DNA of 64,000 nucleotides, from contig WQSN01000006.1 of the NCBI GenBank assembly GCA_009787835.1, forward strand, positions 1 to 64,000, written 5' to 3'. Below, piece after piece: positions 53,512 through 62,883 of the stretch. Position 1 is the first letter of the stretch; the number at the start of each line of letters is the position of its first letter. The stretch comes from Treponema sp. GTDB lineage: Bacteria > Spirochaetota > Spirochaetia > Treponematales > Breznakiellaceae. The notes under the pieces were generated by a model. It saw nothing but the letters and a program-made list of their open reading frames with translations. It ran no database searches and was not told the origin of the DNA. The position numbers were made by a program, and so were the translations under genes.

Positions 53512-54678
53512 ATGGTTGATTTCTACCGGCGGGCGCTGAAAAAACTTGATAAGCTTGACACTGAACAGCGCCGCGAACTTTTGGTTTCCGCCGTTACCGA
53601 AATCAGCCTTTTTGAGAATGTGCTGGATTCCATAGACAAGGGCATTATTGTCTGCGATGTTGAATATAATCTTATAATGGCCAATAAATGCGCCCAGAGG
53701 CTTATACCCATGAACTGTACGGAGGGCATTAAATTAAACGCCGCAATCAGGGATGAACTGCTTGTAGAGACTTTCAGAGACATACTGCTGAACAGGGAAA
53801 GGGTAACAGACAGGGAAGTGGATGTCGAATATCAAGGGCGCAGCAGGCTGCTTTCCGTTAATGTGGTTCCGCTAGTTCATGATCGTCACATAACGGGTAC
53901 CCTCATTTACATGGAAGATATTACAGAAAAGCGCAGGGTGGAGTCCCGCCTGCGAAGAGCCGAAAACCTCGCGAGTCTGACCACTCTAGCCGCAGGCGTT
54001 GCGCATGAAATTAAAAATCCCCTTGGTTCCATTTCCATTCATCTTCAGCTTTTGCAGAAGACTCTGGCTAAGAAAAATAAATCATCAGATAAAGCGATGG
54101 ACAAGTATTTTGACGTGCTGAAGGAAGAGGTATACAGGCTTAACCGCATTGTTGTGGATTTCCTTTTTGCTGTGCGCCCGATGGCTCTTGAACTGCGCGA
54201 GGGCGACATTAATGCGCTTGTGACAAAGATAGTGGAATTTGTGCGTCTGGAAATGGAACAGTCGCATATTCTGTGCCTCCTTGAACTTGATGAAAACCTG
54301 CCGAAGGTTTTAATGGATGAACGTTATATGAAACAGGCCATTCTGAATCTTGTTACAAACGCGCGCGCCGCGATGCCTGACGGCGGCGTTTTTACAATCG
54401 CTACAAACCGCATGGAGAACGAAATACAGATTTTAATCTGCGATACCGGAATTGGAATTAGCAGGGAAAACCTTGTAAAGATATTTGATCCGTATTTTAC
54501 CACAAAGGAAACGGGCACAGGGCTGGGCCTTACCCAGGTTTATAAAATAATCAGGGAACATCAGGGTGAAATATCAGTTGACGCCGCTCCGGGAGAAGGC
54601 ACTGAATTTGAAATTATTCTGCCCGTGCCGCGCAGGGAAACGCGCATGATTGCGTTTAACGAAGGAGACCTAAAATGA
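53512..54678 (+). CDS. cytosolic PAS sensor histidine kinase (NtrB/AtoS-like)
   Basis: A 388-residue kinase with no membrane segments. A PAS domain lies at about residues 35-140 (LDSIDKGIIVCDVEYNLIMAN), the phospho-acceptor His is in AAGVAHEIKNPLGS, and the ATPase core has LNLVTNARAAM, ICDTGIGI and TGTGLGLTQV. The start ATG follows the holB stop after 1 nt with a GGGGA ribosome-binding site. It overlaps the response-regulator gene by 4 nt. Treponemes have an AtoS/AtoC pair in this context; the signal is unknown. Confidence 0.9.
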   Translation: MVDFYRRALKKLDKLDTEQRRELLVSAVTEISLFENVLDSIDKGIIVCDVEYNLIMANKCAQRLIPMNCTEGIKLNAAIRDELLVETFRDILLNRERVTDREVDVEYQGRSRLLSVNVVPLVHDRHITGTLIYMEDITEKRRVESRLRRAENLASLTTLAAGVAHEIKNPLGSISIHLQLLQKTLAKKNKSSDKAMDKYFDVLKEEVYRLNRIVVDFLFAVRPMALELREGDINALVTKIVEFVRLEMEQSHILCLLELDENLPKVLMDERYMKQAILNLVTNARAAMPDGGVFTIATNRMENEIQILICDTGIGISRENLVKIFDPYFTTKETGTGLGLTQVYKIIREHQGEISVDAAPGEGTEFEIILPVPRRETRMIAFNEGDLK

Positions 54679-56036
54679 ATTTCCGCCTTCTTATAATTGA
54701 TGATGAGAAAAATATCCGCGAAGGTCTGGCAGAATCGCTTAACATGGACGGTTACGATGTGGTATGCGCGGCGGACGGCGATGAGGGATGGGAACGTTTC
54801 TGCAGCGGTGATATTGATCTTGTAATTTCCGACTTGAAAATGCCGGGACTGGGCGGAGACGAGCTGATGCGCAGGATACTCGCTCAGGCGCCGGGGTTCC
54901 CTGTGATCATTCTTACCGGTCACGGTTCTGTGGAAAGCGCTGTAGCTGCGATGAGGGACGGCGCATGGGATTTCCTTACAAAACCTGTTGAGCTTGATCA
55001 TCTTTCGCTCATTGTTAAGCGCGCTCTTGAAAACCGCGAACTTGTTTTTCAGCACCGCAGAATGGTAGAAGAGCTTGAAAGACAGAAACAGTTTAAATCA
55101 ATTATAGGCAATTCGCGCGGCATCCGTGAAAATTTTGACATCATGAACAGGGCTGCGCCTTCAAAAGCTTCAATACTGATTACAGGCGAATCGGGGGTGG
55201 GCAAGGAACTGGTCGCGAACGCGATACATGAACTTTCTCCGCGAAAAGACAAGCCGCTTGTTAAGGTACACTGCGCCGCTTTATCCTCTACGCTTCTTGA
55301 AAGCGAACTTTTCGGCCATGAAAAGGGAGCGTTTACCGGCGCAATATCGCGCAGAAGGGGACGCTTTGAACTTGCTTCGGGCGGAACGCTTTTTTTGGAC
55401 GAAATTGGAGAAATTGATCAAAACATACAAATAAAACTGCTCAGGGTGCTTCAGGAAAAAAACTTTGAAAGGGTTGGAGGAGAACAGACTGTTGAAACCG
55501 ATGTGCGCATCTTAACAGCTACCAACAGGGATTTAAAAGCTGAAATTGAAAAGGGCAATTTCCGCGAAGACCTGTACTTCCGTCTGAATGTGGTTAACAT
55601 ACATGTTCCTCCGTTACGCGAAAGAAAAGACGATATTCCTGTTTTGGCCGCCGCTTTTATGAAGGAGTTTGCCCATGAAAACGGAAAAACAATCGAAGGC
55701 ATACACGAAAAAGCGCGATCTCTTTTTTACGCCTACGACTGGCCGGGTAATATCCGCGAACTGCGCAACTGCATGGAAAGCGCAGTTGTCATGTGCCGCT
55801 CCAGCATAATTACTGTTGACGATCTGCCTCCCGCCCTTCGCAACAAAGACGGTGAAGAATGGATTTCAATCAGGCTTGGATCGAGCATGAATGAATGTGA
55901 GAAAATAATTATCCGCGACACTCTTTCGCATAACAGGGGAAACAAGAGCAAAACCGCTGAAACGCTTGAAATAGGACGCAAGACGCTGATACGAAAACTT
56001 TCAGAATATGAACTAGACATACAGGAAGAACAATAG
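54675..56036 (+). CDS. sigma-54-dependent response regulator (NtrC/AtoC-like)
   Basis: A 453-residue activator of sigma-54 promoters. The receiver has IIDDEKNIREG and the phospho-acceptor Asp in ISDLKMPG; the AAA+ domain has GESGVGKELVANAIHE, ELFGHEKGAFTGA and LFLDEIGEI; and a Fis-type helix-turn-helix ends the protein (NKSKTAETLEIGRKTLIRKL). The GAFTGA loop that contacts sigma-54 is intact. It pairs with the kinase upstream. Targets cannot be named from this window. Confidence 0.94.
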   Translation: MNFRLLIIDDEKNIREGLAESLNMDGYDVVCAADGDEGWERFCSGDIDLVISDLKMPGLGGDELMRRILAQAPGFPVIILTGHGSVESAVAAMRDGAWDFLTKPVELDHLSLIVKRALENRELVFQHRRMVEELERQKQFKSIIGNSRGIRENFDIMNRAAPSKASILITGESGVGKELVANAIHELSPRKDKPLVKVHCAALSSTLLESELFGHEKGAFTGAISRRRGRFELASGGTLFLDEIGEIDQNIQIKLLRVLQEKNFERVGGEQTVETDVRILTATNRDLKAEIEKGNFREDLYFRLNVVNIHVPPLRERKDDIPVLAAAFMKEFAHENGKTIEGIHEKARSLFYAYDWPGNIRELRNCMESAVVMCRSSIITVDDLPPALRNKDGEEWISIRLGSSMNECEKIIIRDTLSHNRGNKSKTAETLEIGRKTLIRKLSEYELDIQEEQ

Positions 56037-56100
56037 AGGTGATTCCCGTTAAGGACACCGGAAACCATTTAGACCTCTTAAAATCCCAGAAATTATTTAT

Positions 56101-56616
56101 TTAGGGCCAAAGACTGCCTGCGGTCCGTTCATCTGTTCTCTGCCAGTACTGGCTGCGTCCGATGCCAAGACCGATCTCACCGCGCATTTCCAGAGTGTCG
56201 GCCTGGAAGTTTCTGCTGCCTGCTCTGGTTCCTGCCTGGTGGAAAATTATTCTGCAATTGTAGTCATTGCCGTCTTCGGGATTTATAATCCTGCCGCCTG
56301 TCCATTCGCCGTTCCTGTTGTTTTTAGTAAGCCCGAAAATCCAGGGAGTTCCGGCGACCGGCATTGTGTTTACTTTGCCGGAAACAGGGAAACCTCGGTA
56401 ACTTTCCCTGCATTTATCGGCTATAACACCGCGGGGTTCTGTCGCTACGGACATAATCTTTCCATAAAGCTGGCTGTTTTCCAGGTAAATATGCCAGCCA
56501 GCTGTGACTTTTCCCGTTTTTTCATCAACGCTCAGCCAGAATCCTTCTACAGGTTCTGCGGAAAAACATAAACCGCAAACGGAAACGGCAAGAAATAAAG
56601 CAATGATTATTTTCAT
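56101..56616 (-). CDS. secreted DUF2147-family protein
   Basis: A 171-residue protein with a signal peptide (KIIIALFLAVSVCGLCFSA, cleavage about residue 20). The mature domain has family segments VEGFWLSVDEKTGK, GWHIYLENSQLYGKI, ECRESYRG-like CRESYRG, and WTGGRIINPEDGNDYNCRI. DUF2147 proteins are small periplasmic or outer-membrane-associated proteins of unknown function. A ribosome-binding site TGGAG precedes the ATG. Confidence 0.85.
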   Translation of the reverse strand: MKIIIALFLAVSVCGLCFSAEPVEGFWLSVDEKTGKVTAGWHIYLENSQLYGKIMSVATEPRGVIADKCRESYRGFPVSGKVNTMPVAGTPWIFGLTKNNRNGEWTGGRIINPEDGNDYNCRIIFHQAGTRAGSRNFQADTLEMRGEIGLGIGRSQYWQRTDERTAGSLWP

Positions 56617-56695
56617 AAAATTTCTCCAGTTTGATTTTTTCAGTAAGACTGTTCTTTACAAGTATGGTACTCTGTACCTACTTTATTGACAAGTG

Positions 56696-56701
56696 TATAA
56701 T
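56696..56701 (+). promoter_or_regulatory. -10 box of galM, leaderless geometry
   Basis: TATAAT ends 6 nt before the ATG at 56708. No Shine-Dalgarno. A TTGACA at 56686-56691 is only 4 bp away and cannot act as its -35. Confidence 0.45.
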
Positions 56702-56707
56702 GTTCCC

Positions 56708-57739
56708 ATGAAAATCGAAGAAGAAAAATTCGGGATGCTCTGTAACGGGAAAAAGGTAAAACTGTTTACGCTCAGCGCCGGCGACTTAAAAATTTCCATG
56801 ATAAATTACGGCGCGACATGGACCAGCCTTGTAATACCTTCCCGCAAGGGTGGAAGGGATGATGTGCTTTTGGGATATTCAGGTTTGGACGGCTATTTAA
56901 GCGATACAAAATTTTTTGGAGTTACTGTAGGCCGCTTCGCCAACCGCATCGGAGGCGCGTCTTTTTCATTGAACGGAAAAACTTATCACCTTAACGCAAA
57001 TGATAATAAAAATAATCTTCATTCAGGATGGAGAGGTTTTGACAAGCAGATATGGAAAGCTGAAACTTATAAGGAAGATGACGGCGTGTATGTGCGCTTT
57101 GAGCTTGAAAGCCCTGACGGCGACTGCGGTTTTCCCGGTAATCTGAAAGCCGTAGTCAGTTACGGACTGACTAAATCGCATGAGCTGATAGCCGATTATC
57201 ATGTTCAGGTTGATGTGCCGTGTCCCGTAAACCTTACCAATCACGCGTATTTTAATTTAGCCGGAGAAGGGAAAGGCACTGTTCTCTCTCACGAAGTTAC
57301 TTTGTATTCATCAACTTATGTTGAAGTTGATGATAAAGCCATTCCTACAGGCCGGTTAAATTCTGTCAAGGATACCGATTTCGATTTTCTGACAAACAGG
57401 GAAATCTGCTGCGGCGCTGTAGAAAAATTTTCAGGTTATGATCACTGTTTTGTCGTGGACGGCCAGCCGGGTAAACTGCGCAACTGCGCCGATGTTTATG
57501 AACCGGGTTCCGGCAGATCCATGAGGATTTTTACAACTCAGCCGGGTGTTCAGTTCTATACGGGAAATTTTCTTGACGGAAGCGCGGGCAAACAGGGATC
57601 ACGTTATATTAAACATTCCGGTTTCTGTCTTGAGACCCAGCATTTTCCTGATACTCCAAATCAAAATGAATTTCCTTCGTGCATTTTTGGTCCGGATAAG
57701 GATTATCACGAAAAGACAGTATTTTCATTCGGGTTTTAA
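56708..57739 (+). CDS. galM: aldose 1-epimerase (mutarotase)
   Basis: A 343-residue enzyme that interconverts alpha and beta anomers of galactose and glucose. Family motifs are NYGATWTSLVIP, GRFANRIGGASF, NNLHSGWRGFD (His), NLTNHAYFNL (catalytic His), DHCFVVDG and LETQHFPD (catalytic Glu). A GTG at 56693 is also in frame, but the -10 box overlaps it, so ATG 56708 is taken. The gene is single. Confidence 0.93.
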   Translation: MKIEEEKFGMLCNGKKVKLFTLSAGDLKISMINYGATWTSLVIPSRKGGRDDVLLGYSGLDGYLSDTKFFGVTVGRFANRIGGASFSLNGKTYHLNANDNKNNLHSGWRGFDKQIWKAETYKEDDGVYVRFELESPDGDCGFPGNLKAVVSYGLTKSHELIADYHVQVDVPCPVNLTNHAYFNLAGEGKGTVLSHEVTLYSSTYVEVDDKAIPTGRLNSVKDTDFDFLTNREICCGAVEKFSGYDHCFVVDGQPGKLRNCADVYEPGSGRSMRIFTTQPGVQFYTGNFLDGSAGKQGSRYIKHSGFCLETQHFPDTPNQNEFPSCIFGPDKDYHEKTVFSFGF

Positions 57740-57814
57740 TTGTTTCAGAACAACCTGTTAAATGCACGCATTATAAACACAGACATGCCGGCATAAATTT
57801 TATTTGGAAAAAAT

Positions 57815-57857
57815 ATAACAAAAAATTATATTACTTTAATCCCTTGTTAATGGTATT
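57815..57857 (+). promoter_or_regulatory. TTAAT-N6-TTAAT regulator box upstream of the ABC exporter
   Basis: A 43-bp element with ATAACAAAAAATTATATT (57815-57832) and two TTAAT half-sites (57836-57840 and 57847-57851) 11 bp apart, the usual spacing for an OmpR/PhoB-type dimer. A -10-like TATTTT lies 38 bp from the first half-site. The same element occurs at 63654-63696. Confidence 0.6.
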
Positions 57858-57905
57858 CTTCTGTAATTGTATTTATTTTAAAACGATCATTAGGAGACAA
57901 TTTCC

Positions 57906-59666
57906 ATGCTGAAGATTTTTAAATATCTTAAACCCATAGAGTGGCTTATGGCGGGCGCCGGTTTGCTTTTTATTTTAACGCAGGTCTGGCTTGATTTAAA
58001 ATCGCCCGAGTACATGGAGCGCATTACAATCCTTGTGCAAACGCCCGGCAGCGCTTTAAGCGAAATATGGCTCGCCGGAGCGATGATGCTTCTTTGCACA
58101 TTGGGCAGTCTGGCCGCGACAATCATCGTCGGTTATTTCGCAGCTGTCATCGGCGCGAGGTTTTCAAGACGGCTCAGAAGCATGCTTTTTAATAAAGTGG
58201 AATCATTCTCCATGGAGGAAATTAGCAATTTTTCCACTGACAGCCTTATTACGCGCTCCACAAACGATGTGGTGCAGATTCAAATGCTTGTTACAATGGG
58301 ACTGCAGCTTATTGTAAAAGCGCCTGTCACTGCAGTTTGGGCGATTACCAAAATCGCGGGGAGAGGTTATGAATGGACAGCGGCAACGGGCGCAGCTGTG
58401 GCGGTTATAATTGTGATGGTCTGCTTCCTGATGATTTTCGTTATGCCAAAATTTAAAAAAATGCAGATGTTAATCGACAACATGAACCGCGTTACCCGAG
58501 AAAATCTTACAGGGCTCAGGGTTGTAAGAGCGTATAACGCCGAGAATTATCAGGAAGAAAAATTCGAGCGCGCAAACAATGATCTTACGGGGACTCAGCT
58601 TTACACCAGCCGCGCGATGGCGTTCATGATGCCTGTAATGGGATTTATCATGAGCGGAATAACGCTGGCCATTTACTGGATAGGCGCGCATCTGATTGAC
58701 GCGGCGCAGGCAATGGACAGGCTGCCACTCTTTTCCAACATGGTGGTTTTTTCCAGTTACGCTGTGTATGTGATCATGTCATTTATGATGCTTGTGATGA
58801 TATTTATCATGCTCCCGCGCGCAAGCGTATCCGCCAAACGCGTCTGCGAAGTGCTTGACGCCAAACCTTCCATCCTGGACGGCGTCAGATCCGAAGGACT
58901 GAGCGGAATGAAGGGCGAAGTTACATTTAAAAATGTAAGTTTTAAATACCCCAACGCCGCGGAGAATATGCTGGAAGATATAAGTTTTACGGTAAAGCAG
59001 GGACAGACTATCGCCTTTATCGGCTCCACAGGAAGCGGCAAGTCAACCCTGATAAATCTTGTTCCGCGTTTTTATGACGCGACTGACGGCGAGATTCTGG
59101 TTAACGGAGTAAATGTACGCGAGTACACGCAGGAGGCTCTTCATAACAAAATAGGTTATGTGCCGCAAAAAGCGGTGCTGTTTAAGGGTACAGTTTCGTC
59201 TAACATCGCGTACGGCGATAACGGAAGCGATGATTTTTGTGAAGAGGACATTAAAAAAGCCGCCGCTGTCGCGCAGGCCTGCGCGTTTGTGGAAGACATG
59301 GAAAACGGTTATCAGGCGCATGTCGCGCAGGGCGGCGCGAATGTTTCAGGCGGTCAGAAGCAGCGCCTGTCAATCGCCCGCGCGATCTGCCGAAAACCTG
59401 AGATTTATATATTTGACGATTCTTTTTCCGCGCTGGATTATAAAACAGACAGGATTCTGCGCAGCGAGCTGAAAAAAGAAACTGCGGGCATTACCAGCAT
59501 GATTGTAGCGCAGCGCATCGGAACCATAATGGACGCCGATCAAATTATTGTGCTTGACGAGGGCAGGATTGCCGGACGCGGCCGTCACAGGGAACTTCTG
59601 CAAAGCTGCGAAGTGTACAGGCAGATCGCAATGAGCCAATTGAGCGAGGAGGAACTAGCATCATGA
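57906..59666 (+). CDS. ABC exporter half-transporter, degenerate-site subunit (LmrC/TM287-like)
   Basis: A 586-residue protein with six N-terminal membrane helices and a C-terminal ATPase domain. Walker A is GSTGSGKSTL, signature VSGGQKQ, Walker B IYIFDDSFSALD. The second acidic residue of Walker B is Asp rather than the catalytic Glu, which is typical of the degenerate site in heterodimeric exporters. A ribosome-binding site TAGGAGA precedes the ATG, and the stop overlaps the next gene by 4 nt. It should pair with the subunit at 59663. Confidence 0.9.
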   Translation: MLKIFKYLKPIEWLMAGAGLLFILTQVWLDLKSPEYMERITILVQTPGSALSEIWLAGAMMLLCTLGSLAATIIVGYFAAVIGARFSRRLRSMLFNKVESFSMEEISNFSTDSLITRSTNDVVQIQMLVTMGLQLIVKAPVTAVWAITKIAGRGYEWTAATGAAVAVIIVMVCFLMIFVMPKFKKMQMLIDNMNRVTRENLTGLRVVRAYNAENYQEEKFERANNDLTGTQLYTSRAMAFMMPVMGFIMSGITLAIYWIGAHLIDAAQAMDRLPLFSNMVVFSSYAVYVIMSFMMLVMIFIMLPRASVSAKRVCEVLDAKPSILDGVRSEGLSGMKGEVTFKNVSFKYPNAAENMLEDISFTVKQGQTIAFIGSTGSGKSTLINLVPRFYDATDGEILVNGVNVREYTQEALHNKIGYVPQKAVLFKGTVSSNIAYGDNGSDDFCEEDIKKAAAVAQACAFVEDMENGYQAHVAQGGANVSGGQKQRLSIARAICRKPEIYIFDDSFSALDYKTDRILRSELKKETAGITSMIVAQRIGTIMDADQIIVLDEGRIAGRGRHRELLQSCEVYRQIAMSQLSEEELAS

Positions 59667-61480
59667 GCGAACAGAGACCGCGCAGAAGAATGGGCCATCC
59701 AGGCCCCATGGGCGCTTTTGAAAAACCCAGGGACTTTAAGGGAACATGGAAGAAATTAATCACGTACTGCAAAAGATATATGCCTGTGATAATTGTATCG
59801 CTCTTTCTTGCGGGCATGGGAACAGTACTGCAGATCATCGGGCCTGACATGCTGAAGGATATCACAAATGAAATAATGAAAGGCTTGCCCGCATCAGGCG
59901 CTATTGACATGAACGAGGTCGCGCGTATTGGGTTTATTCTTGCCGCCTTCTATTCAGCCGCGCTGCTTTTAAATTTTATCCAGGGTTACATGATGGCGAC
60001 CGTTACGCAAAATATCGGAAGAAACATGCGCACGGGTATTTCCGCAAAAATCAACAGACTGCCCTTAAAGTATTTTGACAGGGTGAGCCACGGGGATATT
60101 TTAAGCCGCGTGACAAATGATGTGGATACGATAGGGCAGACAATGAATCAAAGCATCGGATCGCTTGTAACTTCCATAACGATGTTTCTGGGCGCCGCCG
60201 TTATGATGTTTTACAACAACTGGATAATGGCGTTAACCGCAATTGGCGCGAGCGTTATGGGATTCGCCTGCATGGCGGGCATAATGAAAAAATCACAAAA
60301 ATATTTTACGCGGCAGCAGAAGGATCTGGGAGAAGCCAACGGCCATGTGGAAGAAGTATATTCAGGCCACAATGTAGTTAAAGCGTATAACGGCAGGAAG
60401 GAAGCAAGGCGCGTATTTGAAAAAGTTAACAACAGCCTTTATGATTCAGGCTGGAAAAGCCAGTTCATGTCGTCGCTCATGATGCCGCTTATGCATTTTA
60501 TCGGCAACTTCGGCTATGTGGCTGTCTGCGTGGCTGGAGCGGCCCTTGCAATGAGCGGAGCGATTACATTCGGAGTGATTGTCGCGTTCATGATCTACAT
60601 ACGCCTGTTTACTCAACCGCTCTCGCAGCTTGCACAGGTGTTTCAGAACCTGCAAAGAACAGCCGCCGCCGGCGAGCGCGTATTTGAATTTTTTGACGAG
60701 AGCGAAATGGAAGATGAGAGTCAGAAGACAATGCGGCTTGCCAATATAAAGGGCGATATTGAGTTCCGCAATGCAAGGTTTGGGTATGTTCCTGAAAAAA
60801 CCATCATTCATAATTTTTCCGCCAGCATTAAAGCCGGGCAGAAGGTCGCCATTGTAGGACCCACAGGCGCCGGTAAAACAACAATTGTTAACCTGCTAAT
60901 GCGTTTTTATGAGCTTAACGGCGGCGAAATTCTGTTAGACGGCATTCCGGTCAGCCGGACGCCGAGGGAGAATGTGCATGAACAATTCTGCATGGTGCTG
61001 CAGGATACATGGCTGTTTGAAGGTACAATCAGGGAAAATGTCGTTTATTGTAAACAGGGTGTGACAGATGAACAGGTAGAGACCGCCTGCAAAGCCGTAG
61101 GGCTGCATCGTTTTATCAGAACTTTGCCGCAGGGTTATGACACGCATCTCAATGACAAGGCAAATCTTTCGCAGGGGCAGAAGCAGCTTTTGACAATTGC
61201 CCGCGCAATGATTCAAAACGCGCCGATGTTAATCCTGGACGAAGCGACAAGTTCTGTTGATACGCGCACCGAGCATCTCATTCAGAAAGCGATGGATAAG
61301 ATAACCATTAGCCGCACATCATTTGTTATTGCTCACCGCCTGTCTACAATCAGAAACGCGGATTTAATTCTTGTAATGAAAGACGGAGATATTATCGAAA
61401 GCGGCAGCCACAGGGAACTGTTGAATAAGGGCGGCTTCTACCATGAACTCTACAACAGCCAGTTTGAAGGCGCAGCGTGA
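59663..61480 (+). CDS. ABC exporter half-transporter, consensus-site subunit (LmrD/TM288-like)
   Basis: A 605-residue subunit with six membrane helices and an ATPase domain having Walker A GPTGAGKTTI, a non-standard signature LSQGQKQ, and a full Walker B with Glu (MLILDEATSSVD). Substitution of LSGGQ by LSQGQ together with the Asp in the partner gives one active and one inactive ATP site, as in TM287/288. A charged, Gly/Pro-rich N-terminus (residues about 1-20) precedes the first helix. It is translationally coupled to the previous gene. Confidence 0.9.
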   Translation: MSEQRPRRRMGHPGPMGAFEKPRDFKGTWKKLITYCKRYMPVIIVSLFLAGMGTVLQIIGPDMLKDITNEIMKGLPASGAIDMNEVARIGFILAAFYSAALLLNFIQGYMMATVTQNIGRNMRTGISAKINRLPLKYFDRVSHGDILSRVTNDVDTIGQTMNQSIGSLVTSITMFLGAAVMMFYNNWIMALTAIGASVMGFACMAGIMKKSQKYFTRQQKDLGEANGHVEEVYSGHNVVKAYNGRKEARRVFEKVNNSLYDSGWKSQFMSSLMMPLMHFIGNFGYVAVCVAGAALAMSGAITFGVIVAFMIYIRLFTQPLSQLAQVFQNLQRTAAAGERVFEFFDESEMEDESQKTMRLANIKGDIEFRNARFGYVPEKTIIHNFSASIKAGQKVAIVGPTGAGKTTIVNLLMRFYELNGGEILLDGIPVSRTPRENVHEQFCMVLQDTWLFEGTIRENVVYCKQGVTDEQVETACKAVGLHRFIRTLPQGYDTHLNDKANLSQGQKQLLTIARAMIQNAPMLILDEATSSVDTRTEHLIQKAMDKITISRTSFVIAHRLSTIRNADLILVMKDGDIIESGSHRELLNKGGFYHELYNSQFEGAA

Positions 61481-61486
61481 CAATAT

Positions 61487-62872
61487 CTAGCGGATAACAG
61501 GAATTGTGATGATAAAATTTGTTCCGTTCCCTTTTTCCGATACCGCGGAAATGGACCAGCCGTGGTAATCTACAACCCATTTGACTACCGATAAACCCAG
61601 GCCCATGCCCTGTTCCCGCCGGGAAGAAGAGCCCCTGTAGAACATCTCAAAAATATGGGGAAGATCTTCGCTTTCCAGTCCCGGCCCATTATCGCTTACG
61701 GTAAGTTCTATTGTCTTATCATAAACATCATCCGGGTCTGCCTGCGATGAGCGAAGGTTTCCTTCCTTAAAAGCGCCAATCAGGCGGATAACGGATCCAT
61801 TTGGCGTATAACGTACCGCGTTGTGAATTAAATTTTCAAAAGCGCGGAAGGCGATCTTTTCGTCCATTTGAATGAAAATATTTTCAGGCAGGTTTATTTC
61901 ATGTATCAGCGTATGCTGAAGAAGTTCAACGTCATTTTTTAAAATTTTTACCAGGTTATGCAGAAAGACAGACAGGCTAATGTGTTCAAGTTTTGTCCGC
62001 CATTCTCCGGTTTCCATGCGCACATAGTTGATAAGATCATTTATCATGTTCTCCAGCTGATCCGTCTTGGCGGTGATGATCTCAACAGCTTCCGCGCGGG
62101 AGGCTGCATCGGATGCGATGCCGTCTTCAATCGCTTCGGCATATCCCTTGATCAGCGCCAGGGGCGTTTTTAAATCGTGCGTAATCCCCATTATAAAACG
62201 CGAACGCCTCAGTTCATCCTCTTTCAAGGCGTCGCGCATTTTGTTTAACGATTTGGTAAGGGAAATAATTTCATTGCTGCCCTTTACTTCAATTTTATAA
62301 TCCAGCTCCCCTTCGGCTATACGGCGGGTTGCTATTTCCAAAACCTTTACAGAGCGCGTAATGTTCCGAGTGATGACAATGGACATGCAGATGGAAAAGA
62401 CCGTTAATAAGCCATTGAGGACAATGATAACAATGGCGGGGATAAAGATTGGAAGCAGCCTGTTTCTGTCCGGCCTGTCATATAAATTGACAAGTATGTA
62501 GCCTTCAATTTCCTCCCTGCCCAGTGAGTAAAATGAAAACTGTTTATCTCCCAATAACGGCAGTATATCTTCCCATTCCGTAATGACCCCGGAGCTGAAG
62601 GCCGGGATATCAGAATACAGAACAAGAAAATTTTCGTTAAAAATCACGACATCGCCGATGATCCTGTAACGTCTTGCGTAGTTCATCATGGAGTCCCATG
62701 TATTGGCATTAAGGTTTTCCTGAAGCAGAACTGAAATATCTTCATAAGCCGGTAAGCCCGATGTATCTTCTCCGTCAATAAACTGGCGGTGAATAGCCGA
62801 TGCAAGAATTATTAGCAGCGGAACCGCCACAATGCCCGCGATTAAAAGCCTTGCCTGCGTTTGTATTTTCAT
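61487..62872 (-). CDS. membrane sensor histidine kinase (OmpR-type system)
   Basis: A 461-residue kinase: first helix about 7-27, a short periplasmic sensor region, second helix about 145-170, HAMP domain (IARRIAEGELDYKI-like stretch), phospho-acceptor His in MGITHDLKTPLALIKG, and ATPase motifs (NLIHNAVRYTPNG; VSDNGPGLESED; QGMGLGLSVV). It lies 11 nt downstream of the response regulator, in one operon. It is convergent with the ABC exporter (6-bp gap), which it probably controls. Confidence 0.92.
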   Translation of the reverse strand: MKIQTQARLLIAGIVAVPLLIILASAIHRQFIDGEDTSGLPAYEDISVLLQENLNANTWDSMMNYARRYRIIGDVVIFNENFLVLYSDIPAFSSGVITEWEDILPLLGDKQFSFYSLGREEIEGYILVNLYDRPDRNRLLPIFIPAIVIIVLNGLLTVFSICMSIVITRNITRSVKVLEIATRRIAEGELDYKIEVKGSNEIISLTKSLNKMRDALKEDELRRSRFIMGITHDLKTPLALIKGYAEAIEDGIASDAASRAEAVEIITAKTDQLENMINDLINYVRMETGEWRTKLEHISLSVFLHNLVKILKNDVELLQHTLIHEINLPENIFIQMDEKIAFRAFENLIHNAVRYTPNGSVIRLIGAFKEGNLRSSQADPDDVYDKTIELTVSDNGPGLESEDLPHIFEMFYRGSSSRREQGMGLGLSVVKWVVDYHGWSISAVSEKGNGTNFIITIPVIR

Positions 62873-62883
62873 GCAGCCTTCTG

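Noticed and set aside
56686..56691. TTGACA just upstream of the galM -10.
   Set aside because: Only 4 bp separate it from TATAAT, so it cannot be the -35 of that promoter.
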